Positions 10,928 through 20,147 of a stretch of 64,000 nucleotides of DNA are shown here, piece by piece. Under the pieces are notes generated by a model. It had not been told where the DNA came from. It saw nothing but the letters and a program-made list of their open reading frames with translations, and made no database searches. Position 1 is the first letter of the stretch, and each line of letters starts with the position of its first letter. The translations under genes were made by a program, and so were the position numbers. This DNA comes from an uncultured bacterium (GTDB lineage: Bacteria; Patescibacteriota; Gracilibacteria; Absconditabacterales; Absconditicoccaceae): NCBI GenBank assembly GCA_947169045.1, contig CAMVOC010000006.1, forward strand, positions 1 to 64,000. Reading direction: 5' to 3'.

Positions 10928-11020
10928 GAGTCCACGAATATAGAATAAAAGTTTTCAAATTAAGTATACTTAAAATCGCTTCAAAAAAGAAAAAAAGCTG
11001 ATCAATCGACCAACTTTCTC

Positions 11021-11048
11021 TTGACTTTTTTAAAATTTTAGTTATAAT
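11021..11048 (+). promoter_or_regulatory. Orphan consensus promoter, antisense to the pilin-like gene
   Basis: TTGACT (11021-11026), 16 bases, TATAAT (11043-11048) on the plus strand. It points into the 3' end of the minus-strand gene at 11064-12002, and no plus-strand gene follows. Similar elements lie at 17473-17500 and 23150-23177. Confidence 0.5.
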
Positions 11049-11063
11049 TATATTTATGATTGT

Positions 11064-12002
11064 TTAGTTGATGAGCAATACGTTTGTGATGAGGTATCCT
11101 GCTCCGATAACTACGACTCCAATAGCTACATACAGAAGTGTATTTTTGATTTTTTTGGTCATATTTGGGTCGTCTGGCTTTGTCAGCATCATAAATGTCT
11201 GAAACATAATCAATATCAGCACTACCAATGCCGCAAATCCCATGATTCGGTTGATGATTTCGTAGAGCATTGGGATGCTTGAATTTTCGAAAATTGCCGT
11301 TCCGACCTCTCCCACGTTACTAGCTCCTTGGAATACTCTCTCTCTCGAACCAAACACTGATTCGACCAGCTGATTTGAGGATAAAATCACGAGAATTCCT
11401 ACCACGCTTCGCAGAATCATTCCTGCGGCTTTTTTCTTTGCTCCATCATCTTGTCCAGTTAAGAACTGAAATGCCTGAAAGAATAGAACAAAAAATAGTA
11501 TTCCCACCACCAAAAACATTGCAACATTGATGAGTGGCATCATCAGTAATTCGTAGAAATTTTCTGCAATACTTAGTCCAACGAATTGCGATCCTACGAT
11601 GACATCTTCCACTAACGTCAAGGATAGAAATTTAGCACTGACCATAATGATAATTCCAATCACTCCGAAGAGAATCAGCTTTCCTCCGCTTTTTATTTTT
11701 TCAGTATCTTGTGAACTCATGATTTTATAAGCTCAGAGGAACACTACGGAAACCCCTAAGGCTATTGCGATTGGTAGCATGATCTCTAGGAGATTGGTAA
11801 TGTACGTTCGCACTGCATCCGTCCCTTGCTCTGCCACCACAGTATCCCCTACTTTATCCTCAATTGATTCAATCGATCTGTCTAGCGCTGTATTTCTGTC
11901 TATCTCCAGCTGAGCCATCGTCACAGGAGCTAACATTCCCATACCTGTTATCAATACTCCGAGGATCGCTAGACATTTATGTAGTTTTTTTGTTCGTTTC
12001 AT
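11064..12002 (-). CDS. Membrane protein with three VirB2/TrbC-like pilin units
   Basis: This 312-residue protein begins with a signal peptide (basic start, then a hydrophobic run to VTMAQ near residue 30). Three related units follow at about residues 68-130, 150-215 and 245-310. Each has a hydrophobic helix, a polar turn with Ser/Thr, Gln/Lys/Pro, Asp and several Lys (SSQDTEKIK, TGQDDGAKKK, TKPDDPNMTKK), then a Gly/Ile/Val-rich second helix. This two-helix hairpin is the VirB2/TrbC pilin pattern, normally present once per protein. TGA at 11733-11735 gives Gly in the first unit. Its ATG overlaps the upstream stop (TAATG). Fusion of three pilin-like units is unusual. It could instead be a small channel subunit. 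Confidence 0.75.
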
Positions 12003-12349
12003 TAGTTCTGAGGAGATAAAATGGTAAAAAAATGACTAAAAAGAGAACGAAAAGGCTGATTCTGATCTAGTGTTTTGTGTTGTAAACACACTGCAATCTC
12101 TATGAAGATCAGTATACACATCCCAACGGAATATCCTGCACATACAGCCGTCAGAATAGTACTTGGTACCGCTGCTCTTATCAGGCATAGCACAAGCAAC
12201 AGCAGGAAGAATCAAACATTCCATTTCCCAAGTTTCGCATATCCTTGCACAAACTCTTCTTTATGCATGGTAAATAATCAGAAAAAGAGCAATGCTGAGA
12301 GCGCTTTGATTGTAATCACTGAAAATTGTTTCTTTTCTTCGTCCGTCAT
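12002..12349 (-). CDS. Small three-helix membrane protein, first gene of pilin operon
   Basis: This 115-residue protein is read with two TGA as Gly. It starts MTDEEKKQFSVI and has three hydrophobic stretches (residues ~13-28, ~45-62 and ~65-90) and a short polar tail. No family is recognised. It has the perfect promoter at 12384-12412 and its stop overlaps the start of the triple-pilin gene, so the two are almost certainly translated together. A plus-strand frame over the same region (12075-12404) has no promoter or membrane pattern and is rejected. Confidence 0.7.
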
Positions 12350-12383
12350 CAGCCTTTTTCTGAATAAAAGAGTATCTGAAGAA

Positions 12384-12412
12384 ATTATAGGGAAACGAAG
12401 GTGAAATGTCAA
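12384..12412 (-). promoter_or_regulatory. Perfect sigma-70 promoter of the pilin operon
   Basis: TTGACA (12412-12407), exactly 17 bases, TATAAT (12389-12384): a full consensus match on both boxes. The leader to the ATG at 12349 is about 28 bases and contains TCTTTTATTC, like other leaders in this window. Confidence 0.85.
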
Positions 12413-12461
12413 AAAATGAGCATGATTTTGTCGGGAATTTGTCGGGTTTCGTTGTGGTGGA

Positions 12462-12914
12462 TTAATATTTTAGAGTTTCTTTCCTCATTTCTTTTTCGAT
12501 GCTTCTCTCTTTGAGGACCTGTTTTTTTTCAACTTTTTTACGGAGTCTACCGATTCAAATTTTGACTTTAATGAATCCTCCCCTAGCAATAAAGACTTCC
12601 AAAGCAAGCGCCACCATTCCTGGTTTGTCGAGTCGAGACGCGATTTTGGAAATTTCACGTTTGGTGAGGAGCAGCTTTCTTTTTCTTTTTGGTTGATATC
12701 CTGGCACAAGAAGAGGTGAAGTCTTGGTGTAGAGTGGGATATCCATTCCTAGGAGTCGAGCTTCTCCTTTTTGGAGGGAGATAATGGTATCTGAAATATT
12801 GATATGTCCGGTTTTGATTGCTTTTACTTCGTGGCCTGCCAAAACAATTCCTGCCGTATAATCGGTAGAAATTTCATAATCAAAGTAAGCTTTTTTATTC
12901 TTGGTGATCATCAT
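12462..12914 (-). CDS. smpB: SmpB, tmRNA-binding protein
   Basis: At 150 residues it is typical for SmpB. Visible blocks are KAYFDYEI at the N-terminus, GIVLAGHEVKAIKTG near residues 23-37, LLLTKREI near 80 and a basic tail with KERSIEKEMRKETLKY (family: LxERDxKRE). TGA at 12555-12557 encodes the Gly after KVKI and is needed for the tail that activates trans-translation. SmpB delivers tmRNA to stalled ribosomes. tmRNA itself is not in this window. The start could be either of two adjacent ATGs (12914 or 12911). Confidence 0.92.
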
Positions 12915-13021
12915 ACCCTAAGACTACTTTTTTGCTCTTGAATTGCTAGTACATTTTACTACACTTAATAGAAATTAGGATGCTCTAGTTTAGCATTTTT
13001 TAGCTCTTATGTACCATTTTG

Positions 13022-13585
13022 ATGCTATTTAATTTTCTTGCATTTATTGAAGAACTTAGAGAAAAAGAAGATAAAAAGCAGATTGTAGAGAAGTATGAAG
13101 CGCTTTTTGGACCTATAGAATGAGGCATCACTTCTCAGCTACGATATACGGAGTATCTTTCCAAATTTGCTCCTATGGCATATTTGATTCCCGAAGATTT
13201 GGAGAATGATTTCGATTGGGATTTGCTTCAAAAGCTGATTTTGGGGTCTTTTTCCAGTGATTACGAATTTAAAGCTGATGAAAAAAAGAAAGGAATGGAG
13301 CTGTTTTTGTCCGTGAGAGGTGGAGATCAGACTGTTGTAAAGACTATTTCTGAATTACGATCTTTCCAAATTTTACGTCTATATGAAATTTATGCAGAAG
13401 AACAAATGAATTATTTCATCTTGATGCATGAAAATGAAGATGATAAGACAGCAATCCTCGCTGAAAGGGAGATGAAACTGAAAAAATGGCAGGCCGTGCT
13501 TGATACCCTCAATAGGAAAGCCGAAGCGGCAGCTGCTCAGGCTCAGCAAGAGCAGAAATTAGACGATTTAATGTGACAACTTTAA
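13022..13585 (+). CDS. Unknown helical cytoplasmic protein (187 residues)
   Basis: The frame runs from ATG 13022 to TAA 13585 with TGA read as Gly at ~13121 and 13574. The protein is Glu/Lys-rich and mostly helical by eye, with a Glu/Lys segment near residues 8-30 and an Ala/Gln-rich helix close to the C-terminus. No membrane segment or known motif is seen. A clear terminator follows at 13603. It is divergent from smpB. I do not recognise the family. Confidence 0.65.
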
Positions 13586-13602
13586 TTATGATGAGCAATT
13601 AT

Positions 13603-13627
13603 AAGCAGCCTTTTGGGCTGTTTTTTT
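13603..13627. terminator. Bidirectional rho-independent terminator
   Basis: CAGCC (13606-13610) pairs with GGCTG (13616-13620), with extra A-T and G-U pairs outside, followed by seven T. It sits between convergent genes ending at 13585 and 13626 and overlaps the latter's stop codon. Confidence 0.75.
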
Positions 13628-14621
13628 ATAATCCTAATCCTTCTTTTTTTACGAGTTGGAAGGTATTGAGATAAATGAGCGCGTCAATATCGTCCAATTC
13701 TCGCTGTTTCCCGTACGTTTCGATATTATCTGGGATATGAAGAGGGACGATATAGGAAGTGAAACGTTGCGTGTAGGTCTCATTAAAGATTTCCATAAAA
13801 TGGATATTTTGAATAATTGGCGAAATGAGAAAGACGGTAGTACCTCCCATTCCCATCTCTTCTAATCGTTTACACAGCAGTTTTGCATAAAATTGCAAGG
13901 TTTTTACCACGAGTCCTTTTGCATAGGGGTTTTCTTCGATTTCTTCGGCATCTTTATATCGATATTTTGTAATTCCATTATCTTTGTACATTTGCATTAA
14001 GGTATTGATTCCGAGGTTGATACTTTCGATTTTGTGATATTTTCCGTCTTCTATTTGGATCACTTCTGTCAGCATCTCTTCGATGGATAAAAGCAAACAA
14101 GAGGAAATTTTGAGGTGTTTTTTGAGGTATTCGACCGTATAAAAGTGCTTAGGAAGGATGGTAATTTGTTTCTGATTGAATACGTCTCCATAGACATCAT
14201 TAAAACTCAGTAGTGTCGTCCTATTGAGATACACCAGTGTAACTCTGCAAGAAATCTCTCCTTTCTTTCCTACGAGGAATTTTTGTGGTTTCCCATTCAC
14301 TTTCACTTCATCTATGACGGAAAAAAGAAATGCTTCCTTTGAAGTTTGATTGATTTGAGCGATTTTTTGAGCAATGAGCTTCTGGACGTCCTGATAGGTT
14401 ATTGTTACTTCGACGTCTTTGGTAATCTCAAAATAAAAAAACTGAAAACGCTGATCTTCGAGCAGAAAAATTTGCTGATATTTGGGATATTGAGAACTCT
14501 GTTCGATGATTGTTTCCAGAGGATCATACAGCACGTACTGTTGCAGTCCGAAGTTTTTTTGTTCCTTGATGACGCGTACTTTGGGATATTTTGCATCGTA
14601 ACTTTCCTGTCGTAAGTACAT
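13626..14621 (-). CDS. Unknown protein (331 residues), possibly actin-fold/PilM-like
   Basis: A single uninterrupted frame without TGA codons. The protein alternates strands and helices, with SINLGINTLMQ near residues 205-215 and a later MGMGGTTVFLIS. This order resembles the actin-like ATPases FtsA and PilM, but the match is weak and I would not assign a function. No signal peptide or membrane helix is present, so it is probably cytoplasmic. The next gene, divergent at 14800, encodes a single-pass membrane protein, and PilM proteins do work with bitopic partners. I chose ATG 14621; the leader is U-rich and ends in GAGG directly before the ATG. Confidence 0.65.
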   Translation of the reverse strand: MYLRQESYDAKYPKVRVIKEQKNFGLQQYVLYDPLETIIEQSSQYPKYQQIFLLEDQRFQFFYFEITKDVEVTITYQDVQKLIAQKIAQINQTSKEAFLFSVIDEVKVNGKPQKFLVGKKGEISCRVTLVYLNRTTLLSFNDVYGDVFNQKQITILPKHFYTVEYLKKHLKISSCLLLSIEEMLTEVIQIEDGKYHKIESINLGINTLMQMYKDNGITKYRYKDAEEIEENPYAKGLVVKTLQFYAKLLCKRLEEMGMGGTTVFLISPIIQNIHFMEIFNETYTQRFTSYIVPLHIPDNIETYGKQRELDDIDALIYLNTFQLVKKEGLGL

Positions 14622-14799
14622 CCTCAAAAAGAAACAAGATAAAAAAATCTAGGAACTAGATTGTTATTTTGGTTTAGCCCCTTGCATAGTAAGATTTATG
14701 ATAGTATTTTCAAGAGAAAAAATGTTGCAACTCCCTCTTGCAAAGGAAACTCATTTTGATAAAAAGTAACCAGTTTTTTATCTCTTATTTTTTATCCCT

Positions 14800-16353
14800 A
14801 TGCCACGCAGAACCTTTGATAGAAATCAAGATTATTTTCACAGGAAAGTAGCCAATTCTTGGACTCCAGCGAGAAAGAAAAAATCCTCTCCCGCTTTATG
14901 AATTTGCTTAGCGCTCCTGTTACTTGCCATAGCTGCTACCGTCTGCTATGTGCTTTTCCGAAAACCTGCAAATCTTGATTCGGTTCCTGTTACTACTGGG
15001 GCGTATGTTAAGGGAGATTCTGTTACCCTCAAAGGAACGTTGCAACCTTACATGGACGTTTCTATTGCTTCTCACGTTTTGACCGTGGAAACAGCAGATG
15101 CTTTGGAACAATTTTATGTAAAAAGCACTACTGCTAATCTTGATTTGTACACTGGAGAAGTAGTCATTATGGGAACTATTGAAAATATTTATCATTCCAT
15201 TCCTATCATTCTTGTAGAAAGCATTTCTTGAGAGATGTCTGAAGAAGCTACCGAAGCAACTGGTTTGATTGAAGAAGAAATCATCGATACAACTCCTGAT
15301 ACCTATTTCCCTGAGGCTGGAATTCAGATTTTACCTTCTTTCTTTGATCATTTTATCCTGATGAATGAGGGAGAAGGTGGTCAAATTCGTTTTTCTTCCT
15401 TGCAAGATGAAGAGGGAAAAGAATATGTGATTAATTATTTCAGATGTACTGCTGGAGTTGCAGATAAAGATTGTAAAACTCTGCAAACAACCTTTTCTCA
15501 AAATTCTTCTCGCAGTATTACTACCAGCAATGGAATCACCTATTATAAATCTAGTTTAACTAATTCACGATTCGCAAATAACAATAATCGATGGGGAATT
15601 TTAATCAATGACGTTCCTGAAGATGTCATTACACTCTTGAAAGATCATATTGTTTTGGTCAATAAAAAGAGCCTCCAGAATTGGGCAACTACAGCATCTG
15701 CTCGCCGATGTAGAGAAGGAAATACCAAGCTCCAAACCTTAACAAAGACGAATTACACTCTTAAAAAGGAGGGGCTTGTTGCTGATTTTGAAGGTGAAGG
15801 TGGAGATTATAAGATTGCTTGTTCTGTACTTGTGGATTTGAGCTTAGTTGGTGCTGGAAAGTTATTGGATTTCACGATTCTTTCGTTTAACGCTACGGGT
15901 TCAGGAGCTAACACTTGAACTGCTATATCTACTACACAGTCCTCTAGCACTGAAAATAAAGTTGTTTCCCCTGTTACTCGAAATCCTAATGTAGCTCAAT
16001 TCCCTCTAAATATCGAAAAAGCGCTTATTTATACTTCTTCTAGAGGGTATACTGCTACCTTACCTTCTCCAAATCTTGCTTATGCTGCAAGCATCATAGA
16101 TGCCGAGAATTTCTGACAATCTGGTCTCAAATGTACCAACGTGATCAGAGTGGTTAAATACGCAGACAAAGAGCAACTTCAAACCAATCCTGCAGTTGAG
16201 ATTTATGAATGTAGCGCCAAAAACGCTGTCACTTCTCCTGGAGAACAATATCTTGTCGTAGAAAGTGTAGGTAAGACTTTCATTATTAAGATTAACGACC
16301 CTGCATGGATTGATTTTGCAAAGAATATCTCGTTTAATGCCAAAGAAGCATAG
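14800..16353 (+). CDS. Single-pass membrane protein with large exported domain
   Basis: This is a 517-residue protein with TGA read as Gly at four sites, including 15229, 15916 and ~16117. A basic cytoplasmic tail (residues 1-33) precedes one membrane helix (~36-56); the remaining ~460 residues are probably outside the membrane. The exported part is rich in Thr, Ser and Asn and predicted beta-rich, with three or four Cys. No known domain was recognised. Its end overlaps the glycosyltransferase start by 17 bases, so the two are likely co-translated. The leader is U/C-rich (TTTTTTATCTCTTATTTTTT) with no Shine-Dalgarno site. Confidence 0.7.
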
Positions 16354-17503
16354 TTCTCCCCATGTGTTATTTCTCTTGGATTATTATGCTCCGCATCAAG
16401 GAGGTGTGGAAAATGTTTTTGAGCATGTGATAGAAGGACTTTTACAGCAAGGGTACACTATTACGCTGATTACTTCTCGTTTTGATCCTCAGTTAGCTAA
16501 AAAAGAAACAAAAGGCTGACTAACGATTCATCGTGTCTGAACGGGAAGGATCAGCTTTTTCTTTGCTTGTTTTTCTTGTGGGATGAAGATTTTACGTGCT
16601 CATCCTGAGATTCAATTGATTCACGCTTCGACCTATACTTCTGGGATTCCCGCCAGTTTGCTAGGAGGACGGTTTGGAAAACCTAGAATTTTAACGGTAC
16701 ATGAAATCTTTGGCACGCTGCGAAAACGCTTTAAACCGCGATATTCTCGCCGATTATTTCAGCTGTTTGAATGGTTCACTTTTCAGGTTAGGTATGAGGC
16801 ATATCATTGCGTATCCCTCTATACCTTGAATAGTTTGAGGATGTATTATTGAATCCCCGATCAGAAGCTCCATCTGGTGTATAATGGTGTCGATACGGAG
16901 TTTTGGGATGCTCAACGTGTTTCTGAATCAGAGAGACAAGCAATGAGACGTCACTATTGACGAGGAGATGCACCTGTAGCTTTGTATTATGGTCATGCAG
17001 GCATCAGTAAAGGACTGGATTTTCTCGTGGAAGCCTTGCCCGTCCTGGAAGAAAAGTTTCCCGAAATGCATTATGTTTTTAATTTGATTCCTTCGAAAAG
17101 GACTGCTACATTGAAACAACGTATTCTCGAGAGTTTTAGCCTAGAGCAAGCTGTTTCTCCTGCTAGAACGGTGATTTCTTGACTTCCAAAGGAGCAACTT
17201 CGTGTGTTAGTTGCTTGTTCTGATGTAGTGATTGCGCCGTCGTTGGCTGAGGGATTTGGGTCAGTTCATAGCGAAGTTTGTAGTATGGGAAAGCCTCTTT
17301 TGACGACGCAAGTAGCTGCTATCCCTGAAGTCGTCAGCGGTGAAGTAATTTTTGTATCACCAGCCTCGAGTGATGCAATTATTGAGGGATTTGAGAAGTG
17401 GAGAACTGGAGATTTTTGTTCGCTTCAAAAAAAAGACTTTTCCCGAGAGAAAAGCCTTGCACATATCTTGTTATTATACTCAAAATTTCTAAAAAGTCAA
17501 TAG
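16337..17503 (+). CDS. GT4-family glycosyltransferase
   Basis: This is a 388-residue two-domain GT-B enzyme, open only if several TGA are Gly. The N-terminal domain starts HVLFLLDYYAPHQGGVE, the glycine loop of GT4 enzymes. The linker has LVYNGVDTEFW, and the C-terminal domain has APSLAEGFGSVHSE, the E-x7-E motif that binds the sugar nucleotide. It transfers a sugar from a nucleotide donor to a glycan or lipid; the acceptor is unknown. CGA codons in the stretch after TVHEIFG give a Trp-rich helix typical of the family. It overlaps the membrane protein upstream, suggesting envelope glycan or glycoprotein modification. It ends in TAG at 17501. Confidence 0.85.
17473..17500 (-). promoter_or_regulatory. 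Orphan consensus promoter, antisense to the glycosyltransferase
   Basis: On the minus strand TTGACT (17500-17495), 16 bases, TATAAT (17478-17473), pointing into the 3' end of the glycosyltransferase gene. It is nearly identical to the element at 23150-23177; both are followed by TAG on the plus strand. Confidence 0.45.
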
Positions 17504-17860
17504 GAATTTAAGAAAGGTCTTCATTTCTTTCTCCTGTTGCCAAATAACTTCACATATTGGTCTGAGTTTTTCATTCATGTTGTCGAGGTTTTCGCTCCAT
17601 GCTCTTACACTATTTGCGGTCCGTTTATTGTCTAAGATAGGTCGCTTTTGTAACCATACCTCCTCTCTGGGTCTCGAGTATTCGATTCGTCATCTTCTGC
17701 AGGGGAAACGCATGTATCTCCGTCAGCATACCGCACCTAAACCAGAATCTTCATCACTACACATTACATGGTATGCACACGTATTACTTCCTCAATATAC
17801 TACCATGAGCATTACTGCAAAAAATCATATGATTTTCCCTAGATGCTTGCATTTTCTCAT
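17489..17860 (-). CDS. Small exported Cys/Arg-rich protein
   Basis: This 123-residue frame exists only with four TGA codons as Gly. It begins MRKCKHLGKIIG, followed by a hydrophobic run (residues ~10-25) and a likely signal-peptidase site, so it is probably exported. The mature part has four Cys in the first 30 residues, then a charged helical half. No family is recognised. It runs tail-to-tail with the glycosyltransferase, overlapping by 15 bases. A 103-residue plus-strand frame on the opposite strand (17577-17888) has no signal peptide and no start signals. I prefer the minus-strand gene but only moderately. Confidence 0.55.
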
Positions 17861-17903
17861 CTCTACGCAGGAGTTATCTCATAAATAATCTACATTCCCC
17901 GTC

Positions 17904-18224
17904 TTAACTGGCAAAGACTCACCATTGTCTACTTTCGTAGATTGCTTGTCCGAGAGCATCTTGTTTCGCTTTTTCATATCCCTCTCGTGCTTGTCCAGAG
18001 ATGAGTCCTTTGGCATGTCCTTGTTCTATTTGGCTGATGCTATCGATTTGTTCTCGAGATTCCTTATCTTCTATGATTTCTTTTGCTTTATTTGAAAGTG
18101 CCTCGTTGGACATTTCCATGACCGTTTTGAGGTCCTCCAACTGTGGTTCAGCTTTTTTTACTTCTGGAGCTGCTTGCTGAGCGATGTGTTCAGTTTGTTC
18201 GTGAGTGTTGAGTACTTCTGGCAT
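17904..18224 (-). CDS. Small acidic helical protein, unknown
   Basis: This is a 106-residue, Glu/Gln/Lys-rich protein that begins MPEVLNTHEQTEH and looks almost wholly helical or coiled coil. TGA at 17919 adds GVFAS before TAA 17904. It is the last of three short genes (18786, 18252, 17904) on one strand with gaps of 18-27 bases, so probably one operon from the promoter at 19115-19143. The leader is U-rich (ACTTTTATTCCTTAGC). No function can be named. Confidence 0.65.
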
Positions 18225-18251
18225 AATGTAAGGTAAGCTAAGGAATAAAAG

Positions 18252-18767
18252 TTATTGTTTAAGTGCTAGACGAAATCCGTTGGCATCATGAAAGAGTTCG
18301 TACAAGAATTTTTCTTTCCCGATTTCGATTTCGTATGAATTGGTGCCATTTGGCAGTTCGTAAATGATTTGTTCTTTGTCTGGTCTTGCGTGAAGAATCA
18401 CTAATTTTGTCCTTGTCTGTGCGTTATATCGGAAGTTTACTGGAAGGATCACGTCTCCGTTTGGGGTAATGGTTGGTTTAATATCATTTCCCAGTTCTTC
18501 AAAGCCAAATCTCATTTCATTTCTCTCTCCCCCTTCGAAGGTAATGAGTTTACTATTTTGGAGATCAGCTTTTATTTTCTCTTTTTGTGAAGGAGTTCGT
18601 TGAATTTCCTCGCTTGAAGACAGGTGCTTTCCAAATTTTGCAAGATCAGAAATCCCTGATTTTTCATCAGCAATCAAATGTGAAAGCTCAGATTCTAGGC
18701 TTTCTCGGATAGGATTTCTAGGTGGTGTAGGCTTGTTTTCTGCCCCTGGAGTGATGTTTTCTGGCAT
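18252..18767 (-). CDS. Unknown protein (171 residues) in small-gene operon
   Basis: The protein starts MPENITPGAENKP, a Pro/Glu-rich tail similar in style to the downstream gene. A helical part follows (~25-80) and then a predicted beta-sandwich-like C-terminal half with ITPNGDVILPVNFRYN. No TGA codons occur in it. A TTG start at 18782 is possible but ATG 18767 fits the MPE start of its neighbour. No signal peptide or known motif is seen. Confidence 0.65.
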   Translation of the reverse strand: MPENITPGAENKPTPPRNPIRESLESELSHLIADEKSGISDLAKFGKHLSSSEEIQRTPSQKEKIKADLQNSKLITFEGGERNEMRFGFEELGNDIKPTITPNGDVILPVNFRYNAQTRTKLVILHARPDKEQIIYELPNGTNSYEIEIGKEKFLYELFHDANGFRLALKQ

Positions 18768-18785
18768 GATGTAACGGGACAAAAA

Positions 18786-19073
18786 CTAAAAAGTGGAAAG
18801 CATTTCATCTAGCTTCTGGAAATCTATGGCATCTTGTTGCGCTTGAGCGTTTTCCTGTTCGGCAAGGTGTTCTGAAGCGTGTAATTGCTCCAAAACGTGC
18901 TGACCTTTGATATAAAACGAGATACGATCCATTGCTCTTTTGAAAATGATGACCATTTTATCTATGGTTTCCTCATTCAGTTGATTATTGGCGATTAAGG
19001 TTTTAAGTCCTCGACCCATTTTCCAGTCGGGAATCGCATCAATTACGGCAACGAGATATTCTTGTTTGGTCAT
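18786..19073 (-). CDS. Unknown small protein (95 residues), first gene of operon
   Basis: An acidic helical protein, MTKQEYLVAVIDAIP at the start and a Gln/Ala-rich helix at the end. Residues ~20-45 contain LNEETIDKMVIIFKRAMD. No TGA, no membrane segment and no family recognised. It has its own promoter at 19115-19143 and is followed after 18 bases by the 171-residue gene. Confidence 0.65.
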   Translation of the reverse strand: MTKQEYLVAVIDAIPDWKMGRGLKTLIANNQLNEETIDKMVIIFKRAMDRISFYIKGQHVLEQLHASEHLAEQENAQAQQDAIDFQKLDEMLSTF

Positions 19074-19114
19074 GTTTTAAAAGATTCTAGATGCTAGATA
19101 AAAGATTCTCAATT

Positions 19115-19143
19115 ATTATATTGAAACTGTTGTAAAAAAGCAA
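19115..19143 (-). promoter_or_regulatory. Promoter of the 19073-17904 operon
   Basis: TTGCTT (19143-19138), 17 bases, TATAAT (19120-19115) on the minus strand. The -35 end lies inside the 3' end of the upstream region before corA's stop. Confidence 0.6.
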
Positions 19144-19152
19144 ATTTTGTGG

Positions 19153-20076
19153 CTAAAACCGTTTTTTCTTTTTAAAGTATCGCATGGTTATTCCCGCAAC
19201 GGCAAACATCAGCAAGAATAAGCCTGTAAATGCCCAAGGATTTGAATCAAATGGCAGTTTTACATTCATTCCGTACATTCCACTTAATCGCGTTAAAATC
19301 CCTAGAATTACGGTAAAAATCGTCAATATGGAAATGACTTTATTGGTTTTGATTTGTGTTAAGGTATCGGAAACATCAAAAAGGCTCTCGGTATTCTCTT
19401 TAATCATTGAAATAATTCAGAGTATTTTGTCTGTTTTGTACTGCAGATCTTCAAAATATACGTCTAAATCCCCTTCATAGAAATTCATTGTCGCGTCTTG
19501 TAATTCGCTCAAAATTTCGCTGTGAGGCGTAACAATTTGTTTCATCATAATGGCATTTCTTTTTTTGATGAGCAAGAGCGAAAGCAGGTTTTCATCAATT
19601 GCGTCGATTTCTAGGGTGACGTCCTCTATTTTGATGAGGTCTTGTGAAAATTTTGCGAGTCCAATCAATGCTTTATCATACATCGCATCTATGATTTTGT
19701 AGAGAATGTAATAAGGAGAGAGTTTGAACGCTTCTGAACTATCCTCTTCCAATTCTTTACGATACATATCTTGGATTTTTTGGATATTATTGGTATGATT
19801 TGAGGTTACTGTGATGATGAAATCTTTTCCCAAGATTGCGTGCATCGTGTTTGCAAAGTGTTTCTCGGTCTTTTCGTTGTATTTTGGGAAACGCATAATG
19901 ACAAAAATACAGTCATCATACACATCCATTTTATCTTGCGTGGTAAAATCTAGGAAATCTTGTTCAATAATTTCATGCAGATGATATTTCTCAATGAGAA
20001 TTTTCACTTCTTTAAATGAAGGATTTACTAGGTGTGTCCGCGTAACATCACCGATTTTAAGACTTCCTTTGGTCAT
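19153..20076 (-). CDS. corA: CorA-family divalent cation transporter
   Basis: This is a 307-residue protein. The N-terminal cytoplasmic domain reads GDVT-(CGG)-THLVNPSFKE, where CorA has tWxxlxxP, so CGG at 20038-20040 replaces the conserved Trp. A long helix follows, and the C-terminus carries two membrane helices with LSGMYGMNVKLPF. The GMN motif forms the selectivity filter for Mg2+ (or Co2+/Ni2+). TGA at 19417-19419 is Gly in the stalk helix; stopping there would remove the pore. I chose ATG 20076 because the frame upstream lacks another ATG. It ends in TAG. Confidence 0.92.
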
Positions 20077-20147
20077 CTTTTTTTTGTTTGGAATAAGTAA
20101 ATTTTTGAAAGTACATAAGGATTTTGTACAGGAAAGCAACCTGAACC

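Noticed and set aside
12075-12404. 109-residue plus-strand frame
   Set aside because: It is antisense to the 115-residue membrane protein that has a perfect promoter and a coupled downstream gene.
17577-17888. 103-residue plus-strand frame after the glycosyltransferase
   Set aside because: The opposite strand holds a frame with a signal peptide and TAG stop when TGA is Gly; the plus frame has no start signals and odd composition.
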